Shown here piece by piece: positions 10,942-21,829 of a stretch of DNA of 64,000 bases (position 1 is its first letter; each line of letters begins with the position of its first letter). A program made the position numbers and the translations under genes. The DNA is from Pseudoscleropodium purum (Eukaryota; Streptophyta; Bryopsida; Hypnales; Brachytheciaceae), in the NCBI GenBank assembly GCA_963969395.1, contig OZ017803.1:12276001-12340000 (forward strand), written 5' to 3'. Under the pieces are notes generated by a model. That model searched no databases. It was given only the letters and a program-made list of their open reading frames with translations, and was not told the origin of the DNA.

Positions 10942-11569
10942 TGTCACGGACGTACCATACCGGGCCTTATCCAGTAGTTTCGTCCCTAATAGAGTCTCCA
11001 CCGCCTTTGCAACAAGGATGCCTCTTAAGAACCTTCTCAAAAGCGGTGGCCTAGTGTACAAGTTGTTTCGAATGATTCTAATAGATTCCAATAGTCTTCA
11101 TTAGTTTCTATTTGTTTCCGGAAGGTTCTACTTAGTTCTACTTGTTTTTGGAAGCTTCCACAAGCTTCCGGAAGGTTCCATTTGGTTCCACTAGTTCCCG
11201 GAAGCTTCTACAAGCTTCTAGAAGGTTCCACTAGATCCTCCTAGTTTCCGGAAGCTTCCGGAAGCTTCCGGAAGCTTCCGGAAAGACCTACGGATAATCC
11301 CAAAGGTTTCCAAGGCCTTATTCCGGAAGGTTCCTTAGTTTAGTATAAATAGAGAGTTGAGGGCCATTGTCCCTCACTCTTTTCAACACCAGTTGTACCC
11401 AGTCATTTCTTGACTTCATGTTATCAATACATCTTCTAATTTTCTCATCTTGAAACACGTTTTGAGTCATGTGTGAGGAATCCCCTCACTTCTAGCTTGT
11501 TCTTGTCTCTGTTTGAGGTATCCCCTCAATTCTGATCTTGGTTCCGTCCAAGAGTTGCCGTCCGCAACA
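10942..11569 (+). repeat. 3' LTR
   Basis: Nearly identical to the 5' LTR, and also 628 bp. It lacks a 20-bp unit near 11118 and has gained a 20-bp unit near 11260, which lengthens the perfect heat-shock-element run. Confidence 0.95.
11116..11351 (+). promoter_or_regulatory. Heat-shock-element array and TATA box, 3' LTR copy
   Basis: Phased TTC/GAA modules lie at 11116-11128, 11151-11178, 11201-11228, 11246-11283 (eight consecutive perfect modules) and 11321-11333, with TATAAATA at 11344-11351. The promoter of this LTR would read outward into the flank from 11.57 kb. Confidence 0.75.
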
Positions 11570-11574
11570 GCATG

Positions 11575-13394
11575 TAGGATTGAATTTTTGGTAACCACTA
11601 GCATATGTTGTGCTCCTTCTTAGTGGCTTCTCCAAGTCAAACTTTTGTCTCAAATCGGGAAGGATTGGACCATTCAATTGAATTGATCAAGATAATTGGA
11701 TCCCAATTGAATAGGGTTTTTGGTTGAGATGGACTTCTTGCTTGGGTTGAAATGAACTAGCTGGTAGGATAAGTTAGGCCATCCAATCAAATGGCCTAGG
11801 TCCGTTAGATCTCCAAGTCAAGACAAACCCTAGCCAAAATGGTTGCTTACATGAGTCAAAATGAAGTAGTTCTTTGAGACAAGCTAGTCTCAATTAGAAA
11901 TGGAGTCAGCCATTGGATCTCAAAATTAAGATGGAGCCCTAACTAGAATAGTTGTTGTTACTTCAATTGAATGATTTAATCAACTAGCTTTCTCTAGTCT
12001 GTATTGAATTTTGATAATTTTGGACTTTGCCATGATAATTTAAACTATTAATAACAAATTTTTCACTAACAAACAACAATCTATTTTCCATGTATAGAAA
12101 TTTGGTTTGAAGAAAAAAGAAACATATACCAAGCAGGATACCAAGTTAATGGCATATAGATCCAAAACTTTGCTATACCAAAGAGACACTTAGAAGACAG
12201 TCGACTATAATATAGAAGAAAAGATATTAATATAAGTTTCTATTAAAACCAAAGCTTGGCCATCTGAAAAAAGCTACACCAAAGAAAAAACAAACTAACT
12301 AATAATACAAAGGACAAAGATAAATCATTGCAATACCAATGGGAAGAGTTATTATTACAATAAACAGAATAAACTAGAGTTTTGTTAGTATTGAATAGGG
12401 CTTAGACAATGAATCAACTTTCAAGAAATCTAACAAGGACACATGTCAATTAGGTCTAGGCTCTAGGAATATTTCTCAAAAAAAATTCTACCTAAGGAGC
12501 TAGTGCAAGATCACTATGAAAGATCACAATTCAAAAATCAAGTTAAGATTCTAAAGGTAACTCGCTAATATGGGATTTTTCACATAAGGAATTAATGCAA
12601 GATCACTTTTTCAAACTTAAAGCAAATTCTAAGGGTTCTAACTCATGGCCTAGCAAGAATTCAACTAAAACCCTCTAAGATTTGTACATGAGTCAATACC
12701 AAAAATCCTAAAGTTAGGGAATCTAACCTCCCCAAAACAAAATCACAAAGCCAATATTTGAAGGACCCTAGAGACCTTCAAGGAAAAGCTCCAAATACGA
12801 GAAAGATGAGCAAAATGCTCAAGAATACAAAGAGAACATAAAACGGGCAAATTGGCCAAAACTTAAAACCAATAAAGTGTTAGTGATTTGACAATATAAC
12901 AAAAAAAGGTGGTTTGTGATAGGAGAGGGGTCTTTTCGGGTCTTTTTGAGGTTTATTTTCATTGATTTAACCTATAGATATCTCTAAAATTAACACTAAT
13001 TACCATTAATTATTAAAAAAGCCAAACCTATTGTTGGACCCTATCTAAATCTTAGAGAAAAACTCCAAATGACAAATATGTTGCATCATTGGCTTCAAAA
13101 GGCCTACATTAGCTTACATAACTTTCTACCCCCTACTTCCAAGTCATTCATGCTTGCAAAAGCTAGTAAATTGTAAATCCAACCCCATATAAGAATACCA
13201 AATGATGGAATTTGAATTTTTCTTTGACTTTCAATCACTTGGAGGGTTTGAATTTGGACATTACAAGCTCCAAGTATGTCAGTCAATGTGTCAAATCAAT
13301 TTAAAAAAATTATATCTAAATTCAAAAAAACCACTAGATCAAATACTTATTGATGTCAAAACGCCTTAAAACTTATTGAAGTGCATAGCAATCA
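11575..13394. other. AT-rich intergenic DNA, no gene seen
   Basis: Diffuse AT-rich sequence. Words such as CCAATTGAAT and TAGTCTCAATTAG recur loosely between 11650 and 12000. No TIR pair, LTR or coding frame is convincing. Confidence 0.55.
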
Positions 13395-14337
13395 TTAATC
13401 CCTTAAGGACTAGCATGCATTTTTGGTTGTATAGAAATTTTGGATAGACTATTGTGAGTGGGGATTTGTATATTTTGAGTTGAAATTGAAAAAAAAGGTG
13501 TGAAAGAGGAATATCTTTCATATGTGCTAAATTTCATAAAATTTGGAAATAGAAATCAAAAGTTATGACTTAATATGTTACTATTTTTTGTAAAATGGGT
13601 AGTCTAGAAAGTGATTTTTCATCAAAAAATTCTTTTTTTAACAAAACAAAAATTTGAAATTGGTATTCTAGAATTATATATATGTAAAAAGTTTTGAATC
13701 ATTCCATTTTGGTCAATGAGTCAAAATTTATGAGGATTTTTTGTTTGTGGGCAGTTATGAATTTTTCTACTCTAAAATAAATTTTGAAGTCCTTTATCTT
13801 ACATAATTTCCAATATTTTTGGAAAAAATAAAATTTTAGGATTTAGATTGTTTATTACAATATCGTAACCATTGGGATTGGCAATTTTCAATTCCATAAT
13901 TAAATTCTAAACAATTTTATATTTTAAATCATTCTCTATTTATTTCTACTTACTATTTTTTTGCTATATGTTGTATAATTTTAAATGATCTGAAATTTTT
14001 CAAGTATGTGGACAACTTGTCTAGAAAAAATAATTTAGAGAAGCACTTCGATTTTGGAACTTTTTCATATAAAAGTGAGTTTATGAAAAGTAGATGCACA
14101 CTTTTTGTAGGGTGGAAAAAATGATTTTAGTGAATTTGAATGTTTCTATCTTGCAATCTATATAGTGAAAATGTTTGAAATTCTTACCACATGTTTCTAA
14201 GTTAGCATAATACAAAAACTTGTGGATTGTGGTTATATATGTCAAAAAATAAATTTCAAAAATTTGGTACTTGTATTAGAAGTGATAGTTTTTGAATGTT
14301 TTTGGTGAAAACATAGTCATAGAACTTTAGGGGTTAA
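13395..14337 (-). mobile_element. TTAA-flanked repeat element, copy b (uninterrupted, 935 bp)
   Basis: This is the cleanest member of the family. TTAA at 13395-13398 is followed by TCCCTTAAGGACTA; the right end reads CTTTAGGGG followed by TTAA at 14334-14337. The short terminal inverted repeat is YCCCTWAAG. Its body is inverted relative to copies at 2.2 and 34.4 kb and contains the shared words CATTCCATTTTGGTCAATGA and TACTCTAAAATAAA. No protein is encoded. A TTAA target with CCCTA-type ends is the signature of piggyBac-like elements, but that assignment is inference from the termini alone. Confidence 0.6.
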
Positions 14338-15540
14338 ACATTCTATCCTAATTTATAGTGGGATTTAATTTCCACTTGAATAATTTCTAGAATTTTTTTG
14401 TCATTGGTTAAAGCAGTTGACTTCCCATAAAGTCATCTTTTGTATTTTGGAAAAATTCAAAACTTTTTGGATAACTTCTAGGAAGTTCTCAAGTACTACG
14501 TGCAAAATTGTATTTTTACTTTGTACTACTTGTAAGAAGGCCTAAATTAATTGTATCCTTCAAGATCCATTGGAAAGAAAATCTTTTGACTAGAAGGGAA
14601 TTTTGACAAATTGATTCGCCATTGACCTCTTTGGTGTGTTTTTAAATTGAAACACTTTTCTTCAATCTTTTGTCACATCATCCTTTGTACTATTTGAGAT
14701 TCCACCTCATACTATTTGATGCTATTGACAAAGCACAATCCAACATTCTACAACTCTTTTGAATAGGATGATCACCTCTACATGGACTGACCATAAGCAC
14801 ATGTATGTGAAATTAAAAGGGCCGTCTTCTATTAGGGACTATCAGCGATTGTCTGGCCAAGACTTGCCTCACATGCACTTGAAGGTGCATTTTAGTTTCT
14901 AATTAACACTGAAGAATCTCATGTGCAATTGTTAAACTTGGCTATTTCTCAGACCTCTAGTCATCTCTCTAACACCAAATTGACCTTTTAGACACTGAAT
15001 TACATCCTAGAAGCAGAGAATTAGAGTGGTCAAAATTTTGGCACAGGGACAATATTGAGAATGAACTTGCGGAACCTTATACCCTACTCAAAAATTTCCT
15101 GAACGATTTGGACGTGCCGGCAGTGCGACTTCGCAAGCGCGACGTGTCACTCGCATGATTTCGAACTCGACTTCGTGTTCATATAGATTTGGAACTTTCA
15201 GGCTCGGTGTACTGTACGATATCAACGCGTGAACCCTGAGATTAAAATTTCATGCCGAAATTTAATCCAATTGAAGTTCACTGGAGAATCGAAGCATGAG
15301 GACATTCATTCTTAAGGATGGACTTGTGATCGAAGCTTATTCCCTACTCGAGAAGTGAGGCTTGTATAGCACAGAGATTCACTCTATTATTACATGTCCT
15401 GCCTCCGACTTCAGAAGACCTCGGGGTTTGAAGCACGATCTGAGCGTTGATGTCTCATCTTACGCATGATTTCGATCTCAGCTTCTTGATTCGTGGTAAG
15501 GCATTGAATGCTGCCATTAGATTGTTAGATTGATTATTAG
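14338..15540. other. Spacer with a degenerate CpG-rich tandem segment
   Basis: 14.34-14.85 kb is AT-rich. From about 15060 to 15500 the sequence becomes CpG-rich. Two loosely similar blocks (about 15080-15185 and 15330-15495) both contain CCCTACTC and later CGCATGATTTCGA followed by a CTC-CTTC motif, so they look like an old tandem duplication. No reading frame is recognised. Confidence 0.4.
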
Positions 15541-15551
15541 AGCGTTTTCAG

Positions 15552-15617
15552 ATGGATGTTGCAATTTTGAGGTCTGGTGATACTAAGCTGGAATTTGTGA
15601 CCATCGTTCAGTTGCAG
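15552..15617 (+). CDS. Candidate internal exon of an unrecognised gene
   Basis: A 22-codon open stretch is bounded by a pyrimidine-rich acceptor (GCGTTTTCAG before 15552) and a donor (TTGCAG then GTGGTA at 15618). The peptide, MDVAILRSGDTKLEF then VTIVQLQ, has ordinary coding composition. I do not recognise the protein. Other exon-like pieces follow on the same strand (around 16171-16229, 16463-16738, 16749-16880) and a polyadenylation hexamer at 17349, so this may be part of a spliced gene or its relic. Support comes only from splice-like borders and codon character. Confidence 0.35.
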
Positions 15618-16170
15618 GTGGTATACAGGGCCAAATTAATGTATGGCATACATGAAATTGTGCATTTTTCATCTTATGAAAAATGTTCTTAAATTGTGTC
15701 CTCCTAACAAGAAAATGGTCTTTTTTCATTAATGGAATTTAGGTACAAGGAAGCCTTGCTCCATCCATGAATTTGGGGGATTTTCATATGTGGAATTGTG
15801 GTGTTCGTAAGTCTTGATCCATCCATGAATTTTGAAGAATTTCTAGGCATGAAAAGTGACTAATTCTCATAGTTTAAATTTTTGCACAATCTAGATATGA
15901 AACTTGGCACATTTGTACACATGACTTAATAAGTTTCTTGACACCAAATTCACAAACTTTTGTGGGTGAAATTAGGCACTTTTATTGTATGAAAAGGGTA
16001 ATTAAAGTTTGAGTTACTCCCATACACATGCATAATCTACGTACATATCTATCTATCAAATTTGATGCTTCCCCAAAACGCCAGGTTAGACTCAATTCCA
16101 CAATTTAGCTCTCTCTTGATTTTTGGACGAGGTGGTTGATGTGTTTGACTGAAACCTTCTTTACCTTGCA

Positions 16171-16229
16171 GTGATCACACTATACGTGATATGGCTTCGA
16201 GTCTAGGGAAAATTTTGGATCTTCTTTGA
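16171..16229 (+). CDS. Candidate exon ending in a stop, unrecognised
   Basis: It follows an acceptor-like TTTACCTTGCAG. Read after one leading base it gives DHTIRDMASSLGKILDLL and then TGA. The composition is coding-like but the piece is short. It could be a terminal exon or part of a decayed gene. Borders are uncertain by a base or so. Confidence 0.25.
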
Positions 16230-16462
16230 TTGGAAATTACTTGGATTGAAACTCTCATGTTGCAAAGCATTGTCGTGTGAGAAATACCGATTGATTGCCT
16301 ACTGGTATTTTCTGTCCAGGTTTTGGAGTTAGTATCAGGGGTTAATTGGTGGTTAACTGTGTACCTCTTCATAGAGTACCAGTTGCTGAAAGATTACTTT
16401 TGATCAAAGAGTTCTTCCCGGAGTTCGTCCACATTTCTTGAATTCTACCCAGTTATTTCTGA

Positions 16463-16738
16463 ATGCATCTTGTTGTCACATTTAGTTTCAGCTTAAAAGA
16501 GCACGCTCTGGGAAAATGGCTCCTTGGATTAGATACTTTCTTCATTCAGATTGCAGAATCTCGCTATGACGACTTCATCCGGGTTAGGGACTTTCAGTCA
16601 ACTGATTTCCTTTCATCAAGAGTTGATTTTTGTTTTATTAGAAAAACAAACCGAGTAGTAGTAGTGTTCATCCTAGCCAGCAGTCCCGTGGAAAGGGCCA
16701 AAAAGTTTCTCTCTGAGACAAGTGACCAAATAATGTGA
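16463..16738 (+). CDS. Unrecognised 91-codon open frame
   Basis: It opens with ATG and has mixed, protein-like composition (for example LKEHALGKWLLGLDTFF and SSPVERAKKFLSETSDQIM). No domain or signal is recognised. Possible internal splice signals (GTTAGG near 16583, CCTAGCCAG near 16680) mean it may be pieces of exons rather than a single gene. It lies upstream of another short coding-like frame and a polyadenylation hexamer on the same strand. Confidence 0.25.
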   Translation: MHLVVTFSFSLKEHALGKWLLGLDTFFIQIAESRYDDFIRVRDFQSTDFLSSRVDFCFIRKTNRVVVVFILASSPVERAKKFLSETSDQIM

Positions 16739-16748
16739 GAAAATTAAG

Positions 16749-16880
16749 ATGAGCGATATCAAATTTGCACCTGCAGTGAGCAAAGAATTGGTAGTTCCAA
16801 GGAATTTCGAAGCAAATGACGACATGGTTGTTTTTAGGAGATCTTCGGCGAATCATCTGAGCTGTCTAACAGAAGCATAA
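16749..16880 (+). CDS. Short coding-like frame, possible terminal exon
   Basis: There are 43 codons from ATG 16749 (preceded by an acceptor-like TTAAG) to TAA at 16878-16880, with even codon composition (ELVVPRNFEANDDMVVFRR). No family is recognised. About 470 bp downstream AATAAA occurs, so this could be the last exon of a plus-strand transcript. Confidence 0.25.
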   Translation: MSDIKFAPAVSKELVVPRNFEANDDMVVFRRSSANHLSCLTEA

Positions 16881-17348
16881 TTATATTCTTGGTGGTGTAC
16901 CAATATAGAATGATCCTGTGCTGTGCTTTTCGATTTCATTTTGATTGATTGTCGAAAAGTGAGTGTGGGTTCTGTGTCATGAAAGTTTGTGCTATTTCAA
17001 GCATTCAGTTTGAAAAGGGCAACAGGGGCCACACGGAAAAAGGTAAATCGTGATCCTTGCGTTTTTATCCTGCTTTCGCGGATGAACAATTCTGGTCCAA
17101 GTTAGTGTTGTCTGCTGTAACGGAATTCCCAGCCTACAGCTTACTGTAGTCCCGTACGACATTTTTGCAATTGATCTTCCATATCTTGCACCTCTCTATT
17201 CGGGTATTCGAGACAAAGAATTTAATCCCTGCTGTGTAGGTTCTCGATGTTGAAGTCCTTCTTTGTTCCCGTTATGTCAACTGTATCACCTCTGATTGCT
17301 GCACGACAGAGACAGACTTTCTGTGTATCGTACACGATCTAAAATGGA

Positions 17349-17354
17349 AATAAA
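17349..17354 (+). terminator. Candidate polyadenylation signal
   Basis: AATAAA lies in a T-rich, 3'UTR-like context after the exon-like pieces on this strand, followed by TGTATTC. This is suggestive only. Confidence 0.3.
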
Positions 17355-17595
17355 ATGTATTCAGCATTTGCTTAGTAACATATTGCAGTATGTGGGTTAC
17401 AGAGATGGCATATTCGGTGCACTGCTCCTAGTACATCCGACAGAGATCATCTAAACCAAAGAGGTCAATTTCTAACATATCCTCTTCCTGTTTTTTTTGT
17501 TAAGCTTTACCAAAAGTTGAGGTCTTCCATACTTTGATTGTATTGAAGAATCGTCGCCTCTCTGTTCTTGGTTTTCTTTTACTCCTCCGTGCGAG

Positions 17596-19544
17596 GCACT
17601 TTTTGATATCCTTCCATTGTGCATATCCGCCATTTGATGCTGTTGGGAGAAAAGTCATTGCTGTAGTCATTAGGATGTACTAGGGACAATTGATCCTATC
17701 TCAATCATATACTAGGAGTGGTTCTTTTCAAGCATGTGATTCACATTCAAAGACGATTGGACATTCCAAAGTTGAAAGAAGTCACAGAGTTTGGCATGAT
17801 TCAGTAAACTCTGTCTCCAGCACAACGCTATTGAGCTCCGATCCTTTAGGTGAGTACTCCAACCTTTCGGTGAGCCTACAAACATAGCTAGCAGCTTGCA
17901 AGCAAGATTGTCACATTGGCGGACCGTCTGTCCGGACCATCGGATTTGTCTGCCCTCCGGATGTGACAGCCTTGCTTGCAAGAGCGCATAGTTCCGCACT
18001 CGCAGAATAAACCTTAACAAAAGAAATTCATATTACAGTTTGATTTTCCTTTTGGAAATATCGAAGTTTCTATCTTCCAATTTCGATCTCAAGATAAACT
18101 GACGAACGCTTCCTCTGTTTGGAATTCATGTTATTGTAGCGAACCTTTTTAAGCGGTTTAGGCTCCGAATCTGAAGCAAGTTTCTTTCAAGTAGCTGAGA
18201 GGCTTCGTCTGGTCCTCTGTGTATGGCGGTTGTTGTATACGGTACGTGCCATTTCCTTGCTAAAAGTAATTATAGTAAGTAATTCTGGTACAGGAAGAAA
18301 AGACGTTGCCAAGATGAACAACGGATGCGTTGAACGTCTGCATGCATTTGGAGACAGAAAAAAGACAAAGACGGTAGATTGATTTTCATTAAGAGTTGAA
18401 TTATCTTCAGCTCTCTTGGTTATTTGAACCCGGGTTTGGACCACACTAAGTTTCCTTTGTCGGTTCTTTGAAAATCAGATTTCGCTCTGGCACATATGGC
18501 GACGAGGCCAGACAAACAGACACTCGGATCAAGCTCCGGACATCCAGCTCTAGCCTGTCACGTGTAATTTCAATTGGTACAGCTTTTCTGAGACAGGCTC
18601 CAGCAGGACAGTGAATGGCGAACCCTTGTGCAATTGGGAACGGTTTTATTCCTAATCTCAGAAATGTCATTGAAGGCTTTTGTAATCATCACACCTGCGT
18701 CGCTTGTACCTTAACAATATCGTTCTGACAAAGAACTTGGGATGATTTAAACCCTGGCACCACTCACAACCAACGAAAGTTACTCAGAATTGCAACGCAG
18801 AATTGCAGTGAGAAATGAGCATAAGATGAGGGACTGATACACGCAGACCTCTTTAGAATAGCCTTCACTAGAACCACATGCACCGTTTTCTCACTAAAGT
18901 CTAGGACAGAACCAAGTACTCTTAACTTGTATTCCGCTTTCACACGCAACACAAGTATATCAGCGTTACAAAAGTCCATGTGATCATGTGCATTTCGGAT
19001 GCCTAGGCTTTGATATCATGAGGTATATATACCAGTTTGTGTAAACCACAAGCCGTTTGTTATTCGTATGCAAAGAAATCCGAGAGTCTCACTCAGTTCA
19101 ATTAAAGAATAACGTACATCTCGATCGATCTCACCGAGATCTATTGCAAAGAATTTTCGCAGTAGCACATTGGACTACTGCAGGTAAATCTCTCACCTCA
19201 CCATGTAACATGGAGTGGTCAATGAAGTACTCTAGCTATCAACCAATTCAAGACGTTCGTGCTGCTTGTACAAGTCATGCATTAGTCTACTGGCACGAAC
19301 CACTGAAACTCGACAAACTGATGTCACTGATCAATCTCACTTGGTGACGATGTCTCTCCTCGTAGGACGATCTAAAAAGGGGAGGAAATGACCTCTTCGG
19401 GACTTTGAATCAGCTCTGTGTGAGCATATTCCTCAACGCTCTGGTTATCAGGGTCGAAGAAGATTGTATCTCTGATATTCTCTGCGACAGTGCCTGCGAC
19501 TGCAAGAACAAATAACATGTAGCACTTCATTGGATCCAGGGTGC
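17596..19544 (-). repeat. Copy A of the duplicated segment: region downstream of the bHLH gene
   Basis: Homologous to copy B 28027-29220 (from 18277 on) and copy C 52004-54010. A and B are almost identical here, about 98-99% by eye, apart from an ~88-bp stretch present in A (about 18620-18708) and missing in B. The block holds short open frames on both strands that persist in the copies, for example plus 19057-19347 and minus 18764-18979. It also has a TATA-like GTATATATACC near 19023. It ends abruptly at 19544, where the inverted upstream segment begins. Whether any of it is expressed cannot be told from sequence. Confidence 0.8.
17895..17982. mobile_element. 72-bp hAT-like micro-MITE with 8-bp target duplication
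   Basis: The insert 17903-17974 begins CAAGATTGTCACAT and its right end, inverted, begins CAAGGCTGTCACAT. It is flanked by exact copies of CTTGCAAG (17895-17902 and 17975-17982). The paralogous site in copy C (52292-52299) has a single CTTGCAAG and no insert, giving a clean empty site. An 8-bp duplication is typical of hAT elements. CGGAC words inside link it loosely to the larger hAT MITEs at 26.28 and 56.95 kb. Confidence 0.88.
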
Positions 19545-20556
19545 CAAAATCACCCTGTAGTATGCAAGAGTTTTAAGAGATCAAAGTTGAAATGCATATG
19601 GTAAATTTGGGTGAATCAGTACGTACCAAATATGAGCACATGAATAGGTAGGTTTACATTGTACATCAATCAGTCCCAATACAAAACAAGATATAGACTT
19701 TGTATAATATGAGCCATACAAATTAATCTGTTAATTTGAATGCTTTTAGGTGTCATCAGGTGTCATCAGAGCATGGCCAAAAATACCCCACAGAAGCATG
19801 CTCCTCTATTTCTTGCTATTGGATGAGAAGTGTGCAATTAACATTTATGAAGAAAATCCAACCTCCAAATTATTCTCTTTAGATTTGTCCAAAATTTTAT
19901 TTCTAGCAGATGACTTAATTGATCAAAAGTACCTGTTCTTCTACAGTTAGTTCATTGGATTAGCACTGACAAAAATGCATTTTGCTTTTGAACACTAAGA
20001 GATTTGTGATTAGTTGGTATGCAAAATCATTTGTTGCTTAGGTGAGGCAATCAAGTAATCCATTCCTCAAAACAAGATGCAGTGTGTTTTCCTCTAACCA
20101 CTGGCCGTGACATTACATGGACAACTTGGCCTGCACTTGCACTGTAATAAAACTCACTTGCTACAGCAAGTCTCACAAATTTGACAGTTAATTAAACTAC
20201 TTAACTTGATCCTGTAGCATCCTTTCCATCTGGGTACCGAACTCTACCTACCTGTTGTAAACATCTGAAAGTACAACGTTGAGGACTTTTTTTGTTTTTT
20301 TTATCTTTTCTGTCCATGAAAATCAACGTAAAGGTAGCACCCATATAAAGTTCTTCATGCATTGATCAAAGGTTCCTGATGAATGGAAAGCTTAACATCA
20401 CTAGCACTTCTTTGCAGAGTATCCAAAAGCTGAAGACTCCAGTTGGTGAAGAGTCTGCAGGTTCTAGAAACCTTGGAGACTATATTGCACTATTGCATCA
20501 ACCTCAAAATGAGTACTACATATCAATGTAGCAGCAGTGATAAACAATCTAATAGG
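19545..20556 (+). repeat. Inverted copy of the bHLH upstream region inside copy A
   Basis: Read on the minus strand, this block is homologous to the sequence upstream of the bHLH gene in the other copies (B from about 31430 to 33950, C 56240-57752, D 60240-62560). Shared words include GGCTTCTAGAACCTGCAG, AAATCTCTTAGTGTTCAAAA and CTCATCCAATAGCAAGAAAT. Here it is in opposite orientation and replaces the rest of the bHLH gene. Its outer end, TTGCATACTACAGGG, is almost the same sequence at which copy C stops (TTGCATACTATAGGG, 57752). Its inner part (about 20320-20556) is also inverted relative to copy A's own upstream region at 21215-21445. Confidence 0.82.
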
Positions 20557-20780
20557 TTTTAGACACAAGATTGGAGGCGGAAGAGATATTGATAAAGGGT
20601 TTACGTGGGAAGCAGGTTCCGCTTGTTCGGGGCCCAAGTTTATCTCCGGAAGTTCAATGTCGACCAGCGTGGCATCCAGGCTGGGAATGGTCCCTCGAGA
20701 CCCATGACGTCGTTCAGAAGGGTGCAGCAGAATGGGGTTTGCCATTGAAACATTTCGTCCAATGAATTCAGTAGGACCGT
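20557..20780 (-). pseudogene. bHLH gene copy A: truncated exon-1 stub
   Basis: This is the first ~70 codons of the same gene as copy B. The start codon position (20780-20778) reads ACG instead of ATG. One G is missing from the GAGGGGACC run, which shifts the frame. The sequence then leaves homology after the PLSISL region, where the inverted upstream block starts. There is no bHLH or ACT-like domain left. The conserved words LVDIELPE and FQWQTPFC identify it. It is clearly non-functional as a protein gene. Confidence 0.9.
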
Positions 20781-21640
20781 GATGAGAAGACCGCTGTGAT
20801 CGACTGCTCTAGCTCATATCTAAACACTCTCAAAACGTTTCCTATTCTCAGACTCTCGATCAGTTGAAGTTAGGCGCTGGCAGTTTCAAACTGTCGTGCC
20901 CGCTTCATGCTGGAGATCACTAGGTGGAGGGAAATTGTTAGCTCCGGCCAACTCGATCCGAAGTGAATACTTCACAATCGATCCAACCAAACGACACTTC
21001 GAAAGTGATAATAGCTTCTAGTTTCGCTCACTTTCTAAAGGCTATTCATTGGCTTTCGGTGGGGCGGCACGTTTCGAGGGTTTTCTCAAGGTGCATCATT
21101 TACAACTATCATTGGAACTAGCCACTGGTCCTGGATCAGACTATATTGTTTGACTGCAGCTCTGGAATGAAAACGGTCGATCAGGTGAGATTAACTTGCC
21201 TATCATTGAATTAAAAGTTATTAGATTGTCTGTCACCACTGCTACATGAATATGTAGTTCTAACTATAAAGTTGACATAATCTCATAATATGATTTCCAA
21301 GGCTTCTAGAACCTGCAGTCTTCTCACCTGCTGAAACTTTCAACTTTTGGAAACCCTGCAAAGAATTGTCAGTGATTTTGAGATTTTCATTCATCACAAA
21401 TGAAAACCTTTGATTGGTGCATGGAGCACTTTATAAGGGTGTAGCCTATACATTGATTATCATGCACAAAAGAAAGAAATAAGACGAAAAAGTCCTCTAC
21501 ACCATACGTACCTTTAGATGTTCAGGTGGGTAGAATTCATCATAGGTCCTGTGAAGATACAATTTTGATACCCAGATGAAAAACATGGTACAAGATCAAG
21601 CTAGGCAATCTAATTAACAATCAAATGTGTCAGACTTACT
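20781..21640 (-). repeat. Copy A: 5' region of the bHLH stub
   Basis: Homologous to B 31000-32230, C 55816-56760 and D 57757-57891 plus 60114-60850. It includes GC-richer proximal sequence with conserved AGCTCCGGCCAACTC and GTGGGGCGGCA words. No TATA box was found in the proximal part. The AGGCTTCTAGAACCTGCAG unit, repeated in B and C, occurs once here. Confidence 0.75.
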
Positions 21641-21829
21641 ATGAGTACAATATGTCCTGCTTGACTTGCTTGTGCAATCTTCACATCCAAATGGACCAAA
21701 TTACATTCTTCAGTCAAATGCGTCAAACTTGCTGAGGGAACAATGTGACCTGCTTGACTGTGAAATCTTCACATCAAAATGGCATTCCTTGACTGTTGGA
21801 ATGGAATAAGGAAAGGGGCTTATCAGCTT

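Larger units (their letters stand above)
4836..11574 (+). mobile_element. Full-length Ty3/gypsy chromovirus
   Basis: This is a complete LTR retrotransposon with identical 5-bp target duplications GCATG at 4836-4840 and 11570-11574. Each LTR is 628 bp and runs from TGTCACGG to CCGCAACA. The order is LTR, leader, gag with a CCHC knuckle, protease, reverse transcriptase, RNase H, integrase, chromodomain, purine tract, LTR. Integrase following RT makes it Ty3/gypsy, and the C-terminal chromodomain makes it a chromovirus. The pol wording is close to the Tcn1/fungal-like group (inference). The LTRs differ by about six substitutions and two compensating 20-bp indels, so insertion was recent. Four in-frame stops in gag-pol suggest this copy is not autonomous. 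No clear tRNA primer site follows the 5' LTR. Confidence 0.95.

Noticed and set aside
19057..19347. 96-codon plus-strand frame, repeated at 28733-29023
   Set aside because: Near-identity of the copies reflects recent duplication or conversion, so persistence is not evidence of selection; copy C does not keep the frame.
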